A DNA stretch of 35,078 nucleotides, from NCBI GenBank assembly GCA_016297945.1, contig JAEDFR010000020.1, forward strand, positions 1 through 35,078. Reading direction: 5' to 3'. The translations under genes and the position numbers were made by a program. The number at the start of each line of letters is the position of its first letter. The first letter of the stretch is position 1. Source of the DNA: Lachnospiraceae bacterium (GTDB lineage Bacteria; Bacillota; Clostridia; Lachnospirales; Lachnospiraceae). The notes under the pieces are model-generated. The model had not been told where the DNA came from, did not search any database, and saw nothing but the letters and a program-made list of their open reading frames with translations. Of this stretch, positions 7,858 to 17,057 are shown piece by piece.

Positions 7858-7885
7858 ACGTATATACTTTAGAAAGCATACAAAT
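7858..7885 (+). promoter_or_regulatory. candidate ECF-type promoter of the vWA lipoprotein
   Basis: ACGTATATACTTT (7858-7870), then AGCATAC about 7 nt later. The 13-nt core matches the motif before the sigma operon at 12 of 13 positions. It is 131 nt upstream of the start at 8001, after the palindrome-ended element. Confidence 0.4.
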
Positions 7886-8000
7886 ATTGCGATATGAGAA
7901 GCTAAAGGCAGTCATTTATCTTATATAGCAAATGAAAAACGGAGTATGAAAATCAGAGTATGAAAAACAAAAGAATGAAAAGTCAGAGGAGGACAAATTT

Positions 8001-9725
8001 ATGAGGAGAAATGTGTTAAAAGGGATTTCATTGGTTTTATCAACAACCCTGCTTGCCGGAATGCTTGCCGGATGCGGAGCCGCAGAGGAAAAGACTACGG
8101 CTTATGAAGAGGGGGTTGTGGCTACAGAAGAGCCTGCAGAAAGCGCTTCCGATACTGGCAGATATGAAGTGGCAGAAGAAGCACCGGAAATGGAATATGT
8201 AGAAAATGAGTCAAGTGCATATGATGAGTTATACGAATGGAATGATAGCGCCGATAGAGGTTTGCAATCAGAAAAAATGATGGATGAAGTAAAAGGTTCT
8301 TATCTGTATCCGGATTATTATGAACCCGTGAATTCCGAAGAGTATGAAAAGGCGGAAGAAAACGGATTTTGTATTACAGCGGTAGAACCGTTATCCACCT
8401 TTTCTGCTGATGTGGATACGGCATCCTACTCCAATGTCCGTCGTATGATTGAAGATGGTTATTCGGCAGATATGATTGATCCGGCTGCGGTCCGTCCGGA
8501 AGAATTCATCAATTACTTTTCATATGATTTGAAAGCACCGAAAAAGGGAGATATGTTTGGTGTAACAACTGAGGTGGCGACCTGTCCGTGGAATGAAGAT
8601 CATGAGCTGTTGATGGTCGGAATGACCACTGAGGACATTGATCTTAGCAAAGCACCGGATTCCAATCTGGTATTTTTGCTGGATGTATCCGGCTCCATGG
8701 ATGAGAGCGATAAGCTGCCTCTTTTACAGAAATCGTTTAAGCAACTGGTAAATGAACTTGGCAAACATGACACTGTTTCCATCGTTACCTATGCAAGCGG
8801 CGTGAATACGGTTTTAGAGGGAGTAAACGGAAACGACAAAGGAACAATCTGCGAAGCCATTGACAGTCTGTATGCAGGTGGAGGTACAAATGGAGAAGGC
8901 GGAATTCAGAGGGCTTATGAGTTAGCGGAAGCTAATTATATAAAAGGTGGAAATAATCGCGTTATTTTGGCGACCGATGGAGACTTGAATATTGGAATCT
9001 CAGATCCGGATCAGTTAGAGAAATTTATTGAGCTAAAGAAAGAAAGTGGTGTTTATCTTTCTGTTTTAGGATTTGGCACAGGAAATATCAAAGACAACAA
9101 TATGGAACGTTTAGCTGACTGTGGTAATGGAAATTATTCCTACATTGATTCTTTGTTTGAAGCGAAAAAAGTTCTTGTGGAAGAAATGGGCTCCACGCTT
9201 TTAACCATTGCTGAAGATGTAAAACTGCAAGTAGAGTTTAATCCCCAGAAAGTAAACTCTTATCGTCTGATTGGATATGAAAACCGGATGCTTAGCGCAA
9301 CGGATTTTAATGATGACAGCAAGGATGCGGGAGAAATCGGTGCCGGACATAGTGTGGTTGCTCTTTATGAAATCATTCCGGCGGGCGGAAAGGATGAAAT
9401 TCAATTAAAATATCAGGATGATACCGCTCATGAGGATGTGTTATATACCGATTATGCAACCGTCAGTGTTCGCTATAAAGAGCCCGGGAAAAAAGAATCC
9501 AAGAAAAAATCCTACGTTGTTGCGGAGAATGCGTTTGTAAAATATCCGAGCGATGATTTTGTTTTTGCATCTTTAGTTGCGGAATTTGCCATGATTTTAT
9601 CCGATAGTGACAATAAAGGGGATTCCAATTATGAATACATTTTGGATACATACCGGACATTAGATATTGATGATGAATACAAAGATGAATTTTATTATCT
9701 GGTAAAACAGATTGCAAAAAGATAG
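8001..9725 (+). CDS. YfbK-type von Willebrand factor A domain lipoprotein
   Basis: The product is 574 aa from ATG 8001 behind GAGGAGG. The N-terminus is a lipoprotein signal with lipobox LAGC (Cys25), so it should be anchored to the outer face of the membrane. An acidic linker (about 27-110) leads to the von Willebrand N-terminal region (about 130-185, TFSADVDTASYSNVRRMI and RPEEFINYFSYD). The vWA domain (about 220-390) has an intact MIDAS motif DVSGS at 228-232. The C-terminal part (about 395-570) matches the DUF3520-like tail of the YfbK family. vWA domains with MIDAS bind metal and protein ligands; the partner is unknown. The shared upstream motif suggests control by the ECF sigma factor encoded at 6163. 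Confidence 0.88.
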   Translation: MRRNVLKGISLVLSTTLLAGMLAGCGAAEEKTTAYEEGVVATEEPAESASDTGRYEVAEEAPEMEYVENESSAYDELYEWNDSADRGLQSEKMMDEVKGSYLYPDYYEPVNSEEYEKAEENGFCITAVEPLSTFSADVDTASYSNVRRMIEDGYSADMIDPAAVRPEEFINYFSYDLKAPKKGDMFGVTTEVATCPWNEDHELLMVGMTTEDIDLSKAPDSNLVFLLDVSGSMDESDKLPLLQKSFKQLVNELGKHDTVSIVTYASGVNTVLEGVNGNDKGTICEAIDSLYAGGGTNGEGGIQRAYELAEANYIKGGNNRVILATDGDLNIGISDPDQLEKFIELKKESGVYLSVLGFGTGNIKDNNMERLADCGNGNYSYIDSLFEAKKVLVEEMGSTLLTIAEDVKLQVEFNPQKVNSYRLIGYENRMLSATDFNDDSKDAGEIGAGHSVVALYEIIPAGGKDEIQLKYQDDTAHEDVLYTDYATVSVRYKEPGKKESKKKSYVVAENAFVKYPSDDFVFASLVAEFAMILSDSDNKGDSNYEYILDTYRTLDIDDEYKDEFYYLVKQIAKR

Positions 9726-9730
9726 TAGAT

Positions 9731-9768
9731 AAACCTCCGTAAAAGTGCTAAAATCTTTGCGGGGGTTT
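9731..9768 (+). promoter_or_regulatory. hairpin that buries the RBS of the following gene
   Basis: AAACCTCCG (9731-9739) pairs with CGGGGGTTT (9760-9768) over 9 bp, with one G-U pair. The right arm contains GGGGG (9761-9765), the only ribosome-binding-like sequence before ATG 9773. There is no T-run, so it is a poor intrinsic terminator. Occlusion of translation, or partial termination after the lipoprotein gene, are the two readings. Confidence 0.45.
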
Positions 9769-9772
9769 AAAT

Positions 9773-11989
9773 ATGGAAAATCTTGTTAGGAAAGACAGAA
9801 TATTAAATTATATTTTTATGATCCCGATTGCGGTTTTGTTTTGCATGGTAGCCGCTTTGTTTATTCACGGCTTTTTCGGTTATACAGATGCAGACTATGT
9901 GGATCGCTTTGCAGGTGTTTTTGAGAAAACTTTTCTAATGGCAGGAATGGTTGCTTTTTTTGCCTTTTTGTTTTATACCCTTGGAGTTATACTGTCTCGT
10001 TTATCGGATAAAACAATCAGGAGGATTGAAGTTCTGGTCTGTATGGCGGGCGTTCTGTTGCAATTCTTTTTTCTTTTCTATATCAAAAGTTATTATAAAT
10101 GGGACACCGGTTATGTCATCAGTGCTGCCGCATCTTTGGTAGAGCAGGGAGTGCTTTCGCCGGAATCTTATCACTATGTTTCGGTTTATCCCAATCAGAA
10201 TACCTTTGTCTGTATAACCGCAGTTTTGATCAAAATAGCCAATTTCTTTCATATAACGGTAGAAGACCGGCCTTTATTTTTTAATGTGGTGAATACGATT
10301 TTGATGGATATTGCCATAGGATGCGTCATTCCAATATTTTTAAAAGTCATAAAACGTAAACTCAGTGATTGGGAAATTGCCAGATGGCTGATTATTTTGC
10401 TGTTAAATCCATTCTGGTATCTGGGGACATCTTTTTATTACACTTTGACCCTTTCACTGCCATTTACCATGGGATTTTTATACTGTTTTTTGTGTATTCT
10501 TGAAGGAAAAGGGAAATGGAGCATAGCAGTTTTAGCGGGTTGTCTGCTTGGTATAGGATATGATATCAGACCCACTGCTATTATTTTTATAACGGCTGCC
10601 GTTATAACGTTTTTATACCGGTTGCTTTTAAAAAAAGAAATTATGTGGAAAAAGTGTTGTACCCAAATGGGCATTTTGCTGATTACGGCATTATTGACCG
10701 GAGGGATTCTTGCATATGGAGAAGTAAAATTCATTGGTATTGATACCACGGACAGTGCCTATCCAACGGTGCATTGGCTGATGATGTCAGCAACTTCACC
10801 GGGCTGTCATAATGTTGAAGACGAGGGATTTACCGATTCTTTTGCAACGCATGAGGAAAAAGTAGAGGCGGTTACCAAGCGTCTGAAAGAAAAGCTGCAG
10901 AACATGGGAGTGACAGGATATTGCAGACTTGCTGCTACAAAGGTGAACCGGACATTTGGGGATGGTTCAAATGGATATACTCATTTTCTGACAGATGGAT
11001 ATGGTACGGGAGCTGTTTTTGATTGGCTGTTTGGAAGCCATAAAGATTTGTGTATTTTGTATCATCAGGGATATTATTTGTTTTTGATGGCAGGGATTTT
11101 GTGCGGAGTATGGAAAATCCTGAAAAACACAAAGAAACGTGTGGATGATTATGGCTTGTATTGTCTGGCGTTGACACTGTTTGGTGCATTTTTATTCTAT
11201 GTGCTCTGGGAGTCTTCACCACAGTATAGCATTCCTTTTATGGGATTGATGAGCGCGCTTGCTTTTTCCGGTTATAGTGAGTCGCAGATATTGCAAGATT
11301 CTGCCGGCAAACGGATGGTGGAAATTGCAATGGCAGTTTTTCTTATAGCGATACCGCTATATGGGCTTCTTCGCTATCCATTATATGTCCGGACGGAGCA
11401 ACATTTTAGTAAAACTGCAGTCAATCAGCTGATGGAGACGGCGAAGATGATTGTGGACGAGGAAACACCGCTGTATCAGCCGATTGATTTGAATATACCA
11501 TGTAACCAGTTGGCGTTACAATGGCGGAATTATCTGGAGAATAATAATTCGGTATATCAGGTAGATGTTTTAGAAAATGAGAAACCGCTCCGTACAGAAT
11601 ATATTTATGCGGCTGAAACTGCATACCGGGGAATTGGAATTTATTTGTTTGATACCATTATCCCGGATGATGAAAAAGAATATGCCATACAGATCCAAAA
11701 GATTGATGGAGATAAGGATAAGAGCCTGTGCTTTGTGACCTATGATATGTATGGCTATAATCCATACCCTGAAGGAAAAATTCAGGCACTTGCTTCTAAA
11801 GGTCGCAATGCGGCTTTGCTGTTTCAATTGTCTTTGGAGTATGATGGTTATTATATTTCAACTTATAAATATATTGCGCTGTTTGCAATGGCGGAACTGC
11901 TTTTGGCAGGCGAATTTTTCATTGTTCTGAATTCCGGGAAAGAAGGTTTTTTCAAAAAAAGGAAAAAACATCCGGTCCAATGCCTGTAA
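9773..11989 (+). CDS. large polytopic membrane protein, glycosyltransferase-like (GT-C fold)
   Basis: The product is 738 aa from ATG 9773. About 11-13 hydrophobic helices cover residues about 12-520, then a soluble region (about 540-700) and a final helix (about 700-720) before a Lys-rich tail. The first large loop contains YYKWDTGYVISAAASLVEQG, where an acidic residue follows the early helices as in GT-C enzymes (the PMT/ArnT-like superfamily). RPTAIIF is another conserved-looking patch. Such enzymes move a sugar from a polyprenyl-phosphate donor to an acceptor outside the cell. Donor and acceptor cannot be predicted here. It follows the vWA lipoprotein by 47 nt and ends in its own terminator. 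Confidence 0.6.
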   Translation: MENLVRKDRILNYIFMIPIAVLFCMVAALFIHGFFGYTDADYVDRFAGVFEKTFLMAGMVAFFAFLFYTLGVILSRLSDKTIRRIEVLVCMAGVLLQFFFLFYIKSYYKWDTGYVISAAASLVEQGVLSPESYHYVSVYPNQNTFVCITAVLIKIANFFHITVEDRPLFFNVVNTILMDIAIGCVIPIFLKVIKRKLSDWEIARWLIILLLNPFWYLGTSFYYTLTLSLPFTMGFLYCFLCILEGKGKWSIAVLAGCLLGIGYDIRPTAIIFITAAVITFLYRLLLKKEIMWKKCCTQMGILLITALLTGGILAYGEVKFIGIDTTDSAYPTVHWLMMSATSPGCHNVEDEGFTDSFATHEEKVEAVTKRLKEKLQNMGVTGYCRLAATKVNRTFGDGSNGYTHFLTDGYGTGAVFDWLFGSHKDLCILYHQGYYLFLMAGILCGVWKILKNTKKRVDDYGLYCLALTLFGAFLFYVLWESSPQYSIPFMGLMSALAFSGYSESQILQDSAGKRMVEIAMAVFLIAIPLYGLLRYPLYVRTEQHFSKTAVNQLMETAKMIVDEETPLYQPIDLNIPCNQLALQWRNYLENNNSVYQVDVLENEKPLRTEYIYAAETAYRGIGIYLFDTIIPDDEKEYAIQIQKIDGDKDKSLCFVTYDMYGYNPYPEGKIQALASKGRNAALLFQLSLEYDGYYISTYKYIALFAMAELLLAGEFFIVLNSGKEGFFKKRKKHPVQCL

Positions 11990-12022
11990 AGTGGCTTGTT
12001 TGCTTGCAAATAAGCCACTTTT
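11989..12022 (+). terminator. intrinsic terminator
   Basis: AAGTGGCTT (11989-11997) pairs with AAGCCACTT (12012-12020), followed by a short T-run. The stem begins at the last base of the stop codon of the glycosyltransferase-like gene. Confidence 0.7.
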
Positions 12023-12118
12023 ATGCTACTATTTCTAAGATATTTGCTTTCCGCCAAAGATTGGGAAATATCGAAATTGCATGATTTAAGTAAGACAAAT
12101 TTAAAGGAGCAGTGCATC

Positions 12119-12409
12119 ATGGCAAACGTTATTACAGACGAAACAATCGATTACGTTGGCATTCTTGCAAAGCTGGAATTGTCTGTGGAGGAAAAAGAGC
12201 AGGCAAAAAAGGATCTTGCGGAAATGTTAGATTATATTGATCAGCTTGGAGAATTGGATACAACCGGTGTTGAACCGATGAGCCACGTTTTTCCGGTTCA
12301 CAATGTTTTCAGAGAAGATGTTGTGACAAACGGTGATGACAGAGATAATATTTTAAAGAACGCACCGGAAGAAAAAGATGGTATGTTCTTGGTTCCCAAT
12401 ACATTTTAA
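12119..12409 (+). CDS. gatC: Asp-tRNA(Asn)/Glu-tRNA(Gln) amidotransferase subunit C
   Basis: The product is 96 aa. ATG 12119 follows AAAGGAG; an upstream in-frame ATG (12023) would overlap the preceding terminator and add a non-conserved extension. The protein has the usual GatC layout: an N-terminal helix with ILAKLELSVEEKE, then LDYIDQLGELDTTGVEPMSH, and a C-terminal tail NAPEEKDGMFLVPNTF. GatC wraps between GatA and GatB and is needed for assembly. It is the first gene of gatCAB, 15 nt before gatA. Confidence 0.96.
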   Translation: MANVITDETIDYVGILAKLELSVEEKEQAKKDLAEMLDYIDQLGELDTTGVEPMSHVFPVHNVFREDVVTNGDDRDNILKNAPEEKDGMFLVPNTF

Positions 12410-12424
12410 GGAGGCTTTCGACAG

Positions 12425-13888
12425 ATGAATATTTTGGATTACACTGCCGTAGAGCTCTCGGCAGCAATTAAAAAAGGTGAGGTAACCGTAGTAGAAGCTA
12501 CTAAAGCTGTTCTTGCGCAGATCGAGCAAAAGGAAGCGGAGTTAAACTGCTATGTGACTCTTGATAAAGAAGGCGCGTTAGCACAGGCTAACGATATTCA
12601 GAAAAAAATTGACGCAGGTGAGTTGACAGGACCACTTGCCGGAGTTCCGGTTGCCATCAAGGACAATATGTGTACAGAGGGGATGCTTACTACATGTTCT
12701 TCTAAGATTTTAGGCAACTTTATCCCGACTTACACATCGGAAGCTGTCATCAATTTACAAAAAGCGGGTGCGGTTATTCTTGGAAAAACAAATATGGATG
12801 AGTTTGCCATGGGTTCCACAACCGAAACTTCTGCATATGGCGCAACTAAAAATCCGTGGAATACCGAGCATGTTCCCGGCGGTTCTTCCGGCGGTTCGGC
12901 AGCAGCGGTAGCGGCAGATGAGTGTTTTTATGCCTTAGGTTCCGATACCGGTGGATCAATCAGACAGCCGGCATCTTACTGCGGTGTTGTCGGTATGAAA
13001 CCTACTTACGGTACGGTTTCCCGATACGGACTGATTGCGTATGGTTCTTCACTGGATCAGATCGGACCGCTTGCAAAAGACGTGACAGACTGTGCAACCA
13101 TTCTGGAAACGATTGCATCTCATGATTTAAAAGATTCCACCAGTGTAGAAAGAGAAACTGACTTTACGAAAGCATTGGTTGATGATGTAAAAGGCATGAA
13201 GATCGGAATTCCGAAATCTTATTTTGGAGATGGTCTGGATGCAGATGTAAAAGAAAAGGTTTTGGCAGCTGCAAAGGTGTTAGAGGAAAAAGGTGCTATT
13301 GTTGAGGAATTTGATTTGGACCTTGTGAAATATGCGATTCCTACCTACTATACGATTGCCGATGCCGAAGCAAGTTCCAATTTAGAGCGTTTTGACGGTG
13401 TGAAATACGGTTTCCGTGCAGAGGATTGTGATGAACTGCATCAGATGTATAAACGCAGCCGTTCCCAGGGCTTTGGACCGGAAGTAAAACGTCGTATTAT
13501 GCTTGGCTCATTTGTGTTAAGCTCCGGTTATTATGATGCTTATTATTTGAAAGCGTTGAAGGTAAAAGCCCTGATTAAAAAATCCTTTGATGAAGCTTTT
13601 GCAAAATATGATATGATTTTGGGACCTTGTGCTCCCACGACAGCTCCGAAGCTTGGTGCTTCTTTATCGGATCCGATGAAGATGTATCTGGGAGATATTT
13701 ATACGATTTCGGTCAATCTGGCCGGACTTCCCGGTATCAGCGTTCCCTGCGGTGTAGACAAAAATGGTCTGCCGATAGGCTTGCAGTTGATTGGAGACTG
13801 CTTCAACGAAAAGAAGTTGATTCAGGCCGCTTACTCCTATGAGCAGGCGAGAGGAAAATTCTCACTCAGAGCAAAGGAGGGCAAATAA
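12425..13888 (+). CDS. gatA: Asp-tRNA(Asn)/Glu-tRNA(Gln) amidotransferase subunit A
   Basis: The product is 487 aa, full length for the family. It is the glutaminase subunit of the amidase-signature family. The Ser-cisSer-Lys triad is visible: Lys79 in PVAIKDNM, Ser154 in PGGSSGGSAA, and Ser178 in GSDTGGSIRQPAS. It releases ammonia from glutamine and passes it to GatB. ATG 12425 follows GGAGGC by a few bases. The gene runs straight into gatB, whose ATG is the next three bases after the stop. Confidence 0.98.
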   Translation: MNILDYTAVELSAAIKKGEVTVVEATKAVLAQIEQKEAELNCYVTLDKEGALAQANDIQKKIDAGELTGPLAGVPVAIKDNMCTEGMLTTCSSKILGNFIPTYTSEAVINLQKAGAVILGKTNMDEFAMGSTTETSAYGATKNPWNTEHVPGGSSGGSAAAVAADECFYALGSDTGGSIRQPASYCGVVGMKPTYGTVSRYGLIAYGSSLDQIGPLAKDVTDCATILETIASHDLKDSTSVERETDFTKALVDDVKGMKIGIPKSYFGDGLDADVKEKVLAAAKVLEEKGAIVEEFDLDLVKYAIPTYYTIADAEASSNLERFDGVKYGFRAEDCDELHQMYKRSRSQGFGPEVKRRIMLGSFVLSSGYYDAYYLKALKVKALIKKSFDEAFAKYDMILGPCAPTTAPKLGASLSDPMKMYLGDIYTISVNLAGLPGISVPCGVDKNGLPIGLQLIGDCFNEKKLIQAAYSYEQARGKFSLRAKEGK

Positions 13889-15322
13889 ATGGCAAAACAA
13901 TATGAGACAGTTATCGGTCTGGAAGTTCATGTAGAGCTTGCGACTAAAACCAAAATTTTCTGTGGTTGTTCCACTGCGTTTGGCGGAGAACCCAACAGCC
14001 ACACATGTCCGGTCTGTACCGGTATGCCCGGTTCCCTTCCGGTATTAAACAAACAGGTTTTGGAATATGCGATTGCAGTCGGACTGGCAACGAACTGTGA
14101 TATCACCAGAAACGGCAAATTCGACCGTAAAAACTATTTCTATCCCGATAATCCGCAAAACTATCAGATTAGTCAGTTATATCTGCCAATCTGTCGCAAT
14201 GGATATGTAGAGATTGAGACAGAAGAAGGCGGAAAAAAGAAAGTCGGTATTCACGAAATCCATATGGAAGAGGATGCAGGAAAACTGATTCATGATGAAT
14301 GGGAAGATGCTACGTTAGTTGATTATAACCGTTCCGGTGTGCCACTTATTGAAATTGTTTCCGAACCCGACATGCGAAGTGCCGATGAGGTCATTGCATA
14401 TCTGGATAAACTCAGATTGCTAATTCAATATCTTGGTGCATCCGATTGTAAGTTACAGGAAGGCTCCATGAGAGCCGATGTGAATTTGTCTGTCCGCGAA
14501 GTGGGTGCGAGCGAATTCGGAACCCGTACCGAGATGAAAAACCTAAACTCTTTCAAAGCTATCGCACGTGCCATTGAAGGAGAAAAAGCAAGACAGATTG
14601 ATTTGCTTGAATCAGGAGAAAAAGTAATTCAGGAGACACGTCGCTGGGATGATACCAAAGAGACATCTTATGCAATGCGTAGTAAAGAAGATGCCCAGGA
14701 TTACCGTTATTTCCCTGATCCGGATCTTGTTCCGATTGTTGTAAGCGAAGAAATGATTGAAAAAATCCGTGAAAAACAGCCGGAGTTCCGCACCGAAAAA
14801 ATGGCCCGTTACAAAGAAGAATTTGATATTCCGGATTATGATATCGATATTATTACCAATACCAAGAGAATGGCGGATTTATTTGAAGAAACCGTTGCAC
14901 TTGGTGCCCAGCCCAAAAAAGTTTCTAACTGGCTGATGGGTGAGACCATGCGTCTGTTAAAAGAACAGAGTATGGATCCGGAGGATATTCGTTTTTCACC
15001 TGCTCATCTTGCAGCGTTAATTGCGATGGTTGATAAAAAGGAAATCAATTCATCCGTTGCAAAAGAGGTATTTGAAACAATGTTTTCTGAAGACATTGAT
15101 CCGGTGAAATATGTTGACGAGAAAGGATTGAAAACAGTCAATGATGAAGGCGCATTGAGAAAGACCATTGAAGAAGTTGTTGCAAATAATCCACAGGCGG
15201 TTGAGGATTATCACAATGGAAAAGAAAAGGCTATCGGCGCGTTGGTTGGCCAGACCATGAAAGCCATGAAAGGAAAAGCAGATCCTGCCATGGTAAATCA
15301 AATTCTGAAGGAAATCCTTTAA
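13889..15322 (+). CDS. gatB: Asp-tRNA(Asn)/Glu-tRNA(Gln) amidotransferase subunit B
   Basis: The product is 477 aa, normal length. The N-terminal kinase/amidase core begins with YETVIGLEVHVELATKTKIF, and has the zinc-binding cysteines in FCGCSTAF and HTCPVCTGMPG. The Yqey-like tail domain (about 330-477) ends MNQILKEI-like (MVNQILKEIL). GatB activates the mischarged Asp or Glu on the tRNA and amidates it. A dedicated glutaminyl-tRNA synthetase is also encoded in this window, so the main role here may be Asn-tRNA formation (inference). Ribosome binding site AAAGGAGG lies inside the end of gatA. Confidence 0.98.
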   Translation: MAKQYETVIGLEVHVELATKTKIFCGCSTAFGGEPNSHTCPVCTGMPGSLPVLNKQVLEYAIAVGLATNCDITRNGKFDRKNYFYPDNPQNYQISQLYLPICRNGYVEIETEEGGKKKVGIHEIHMEEDAGKLIHDEWEDATLVDYNRSGVPLIEIVSEPDMRSADEVIAYLDKLRLLIQYLGASDCKLQEGSMRADVNLSVREVGASEFGTRTEMKNLNSFKAIARAIEGEKARQIDLLESGEKVIQETRRWDDTKETSYAMRSKEDAQDYRYFPDPDLVPIVVSEEMIEKIREKQPEFRTEKMARYKEEFDIPDYDIDIITNTKRMADLFEETVALGAQPKKVSNWLMGETMRLLKEQSMDPEDIRFSPAHLAALIAMVDKKEINSSVAKEVFETMFSEDIDPVKYVDEKGLKTVNDEGALRKTIEEVVANNPQAVEDYHNGKEKAIGALVGQTMKAMKGKADPAMVNQILKEIL

Positions 15323-15424
15323 TTGAAATATGCATAGAATGTTTATGGATGTAAACTATTCAGCCTGATAAATTGAAAAAAAGATTAAAAATTTTGGAAT
15401 TAAATTAAGTTTTTCAAAAAAAGG

Positions 15425-15453
15425 TTTTCATTCCGGAAAATATGTAATATAAT
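15425..15453 (+). promoter_or_regulatory. sigma-A-type promoter ahead of the esterase leader
   Basis: TTTTCA (15425-15430), a 17-nt spacer and TATAAT (15448-15453). It is about 290 nt before the esterase start at 15747 and just before a hairpin with a T-run. Confidence 0.5.
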
Positions 15454-15467
15454 ACAAAAGAATTTGG

Positions 15468-15498
15468 GGGTGCTTGCAATCATGTAAGCACTCTTTTT
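15468..15498 (+). terminator. hairpin with T-run in the esterase leader
   Basis: GGGTGCTTGC (15468-15477) pairs imperfectly with GTAAGCACTC (15484-15493), followed by five Ts. It may end transcripts from gatCAB. Because a good promoter sits about 15 nt upstream, it may instead attenuate transcription into the esterase gene. Confidence 0.55.
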
Positions 15499-15690
15499 AA
15501 ATTAGATGCTACATCAAAATTAGAGTTAATACAAAAATAAAATTAATATTCGTATTAGAATTAATAATAAGGCATATATCGGAATTTGAATTTATATTAG
15601 ATTTAGAATGGGATTTGTATTGGAAATTGAATCTGTAATATATTTTGAAACAAATCTGTATATATTTTGAATTAAATTTGTATAGATTTT
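15499..15690. other. very AT-rich leader with degenerate short repeats
   Basis: This stretch is almost free of G and C until CCGCTCCCC (15690-15698). It repeats variants of TTTGTATTGGAAATTGAATC and TTTGAATTTATATTAGA. No convincing ORF is present. It could be degraded DNA, curved DNA, or an unstructured 5' leader. Confidence 0.4.
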
Positions 15691-15746
15691 CCGCTCCCCA
15701 CCCATCTATCCCCTTCCGGTACAGATCGGAAACAGAAAGTGACACT

Positions 15747-17018
15747 ATGAGAATACGTCGAGGACGAAGAAAAAAACTAAATATTGGGATTATTGAGATT
15801 ATGTGTATTATTGTTTCTGTACTTCTTTTGACTTTGTTGATTGCCTACATTGTGACAAGCCGGATGGATCGCAAAATAGAAGAGGAAAAGCAAAAGGAAG
15901 AAGTGGTGGAAGAAATCCGGAATACGGAAAATCAGCACCTTTTTTCCAGTGAGATTTATTCTCCCGGACATTTTGCCAACAATCAGGAAACCGTGGATTA
16001 TCAGGAACTGATTGCGGAGGAGAATTCCTATGTTCAGGATCTGTTGAAAGACTTTCACGTTTCAAGTTCAGATTTTCTTGTGACGGATAAAAAGTTTACT
16101 TTATCGGGGCGATGGTTTCAAACGATTATCAATGACGAACCTTGTTATAATACGGTTACCCAGGGAGCAATGGTTTATTTTCAAATCCGTGGGACGAATA
16201 GCTTTGATATCAAATTTGTGGACAGGGCACATCAGGAAACACCTAATTTTGCTTATATTATTGATGACGGAGAACCAATAATCCAGTCTGTTTCGGAGAA
16301 TAGTGTGGAATTGCCGGATACGGAAGAACATAATGTGACTCTTGTTATGGATGGGATGTCGGAAGGCGAAGAAAAATGGAGCGAAGAAATTGGATTTGCT
16401 TTTTCTGATATAGACTGTCACGATGGAGAAATGAATGGTTATATTCCAAAACAGAAAAGAATTCTGTTTGTTGGAGACAGTATTGTGGAAGGTTGTATGA
16501 CTTTGGAAAATGAAGCGGTAAGTGCGCATAACAGTGCGACTCATTCCGTACCATGGTATACAGCACGGGCTCTGTATGCGGAACCTTATTTTCTGGGATA
16601 TGGAGGTACCGGTATAGCAACACAGGGAACGTTTTGTACGACTTCCGATTCTTTGGATTACCTGTCTGAAAAACGCTATATTTCATCAGAGGATTATCCG
16701 AGCTGCGATTTGATTGTTCTTAACACGGGAACCAATGATTATGCGGTAAAAGATACAGAATTCACAAAAGGCTATGAAGAATTGTTGAATAAATTGCATG
16801 AGCATTATCCGGATGTGGCGGTTATTTGTGTGGTACCATTTACACAGACACATGCAAAGCAGATCAGACAGGTTGCCGGAAAGTATGAATGGGCGTATCT
16901 TGTGGAAACGGCAGGTTTCTATTTTGATACCTATGATAAAATTCATCCGAGTGATGAAGGTGCGAGAAAAGTTGCCGGTCTTTTAGTTGATTTTATTACT
17001 AAGAATGGTGTATTCTAA
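15747..17018 (+). CDS. membrane-anchored SGNH/GDSL hydrolase, carbohydrate-esterase-2-like
   Basis: The product is 423 aa from ATG 15747; the upstream in-frame TTG (15645) lies in the AT-rich leader. The ribosome binding site is weak (GAAAGTGA). A basic tail (RIRRGRRKK) and one membrane helix (about 15-40) give a membrane anchor with the bulk outside. A beta-sandwich region (about 105-220) fits the CE2 N-terminal domain. The SGNH part has block I VGDSIVEG with Ser245, a Gly block YGGTGIA, block III NTGTNDYA, and block V with Asp397 and His400 in YDKIHPSDEG. CE2 enzymes remove acetyl groups from polysaccharides; here cell-wall glycan or dietary polysaccharide are both possible. All catalytic residues look intact. 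Confidence 0.8.
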   Translation: MRIRRGRRKKLNIGIIEIMCIIVSVLLLTLLIAYIVTSRMDRKIEEEKQKEEVVEEIRNTENQHLFSSEIYSPGHFANNQETVDYQELIAEENSYVQDLLKDFHVSSSDFLVTDKKFTLSGRWFQTIINDEPCYNTVTQGAMVYFQIRGTNSFDIKFVDRAHQETPNFAYIIDDGEPIIQSVSENSVELPDTEEHNVTLVMDGMSEGEEKWSEEIGFAFSDIDCHDGEMNGYIPKQKRILFVGDSIVEGCMTLENEAVSAHNSATHSVPWYTARALYAEPYFLGYGGTGIATQGTFCTTSDSLDYLSEKRYISSEDYPSCDLIVLNTGTNDYAVKDTEFTKGYEELLNKLHEHYPDVAVICVVPFTQTHAKQIRQVAGKYEWAYLVETAGFYFDTYDKIHPSDEGARKVAGLLVDFITKNGVF

Positions 17019-17057
17019 TAGTATAAAAAGGGTGTGTTTGTAAAAGGGAGTGTTTTT

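Noticed and set aside
15509..15745. 78-aa minus-strand ORF rich in Asn, Ser and Ile
   Set aside because: It is a reading of the AT-rich degenerate repeat; the apparent NSN repeats are a composition effect.
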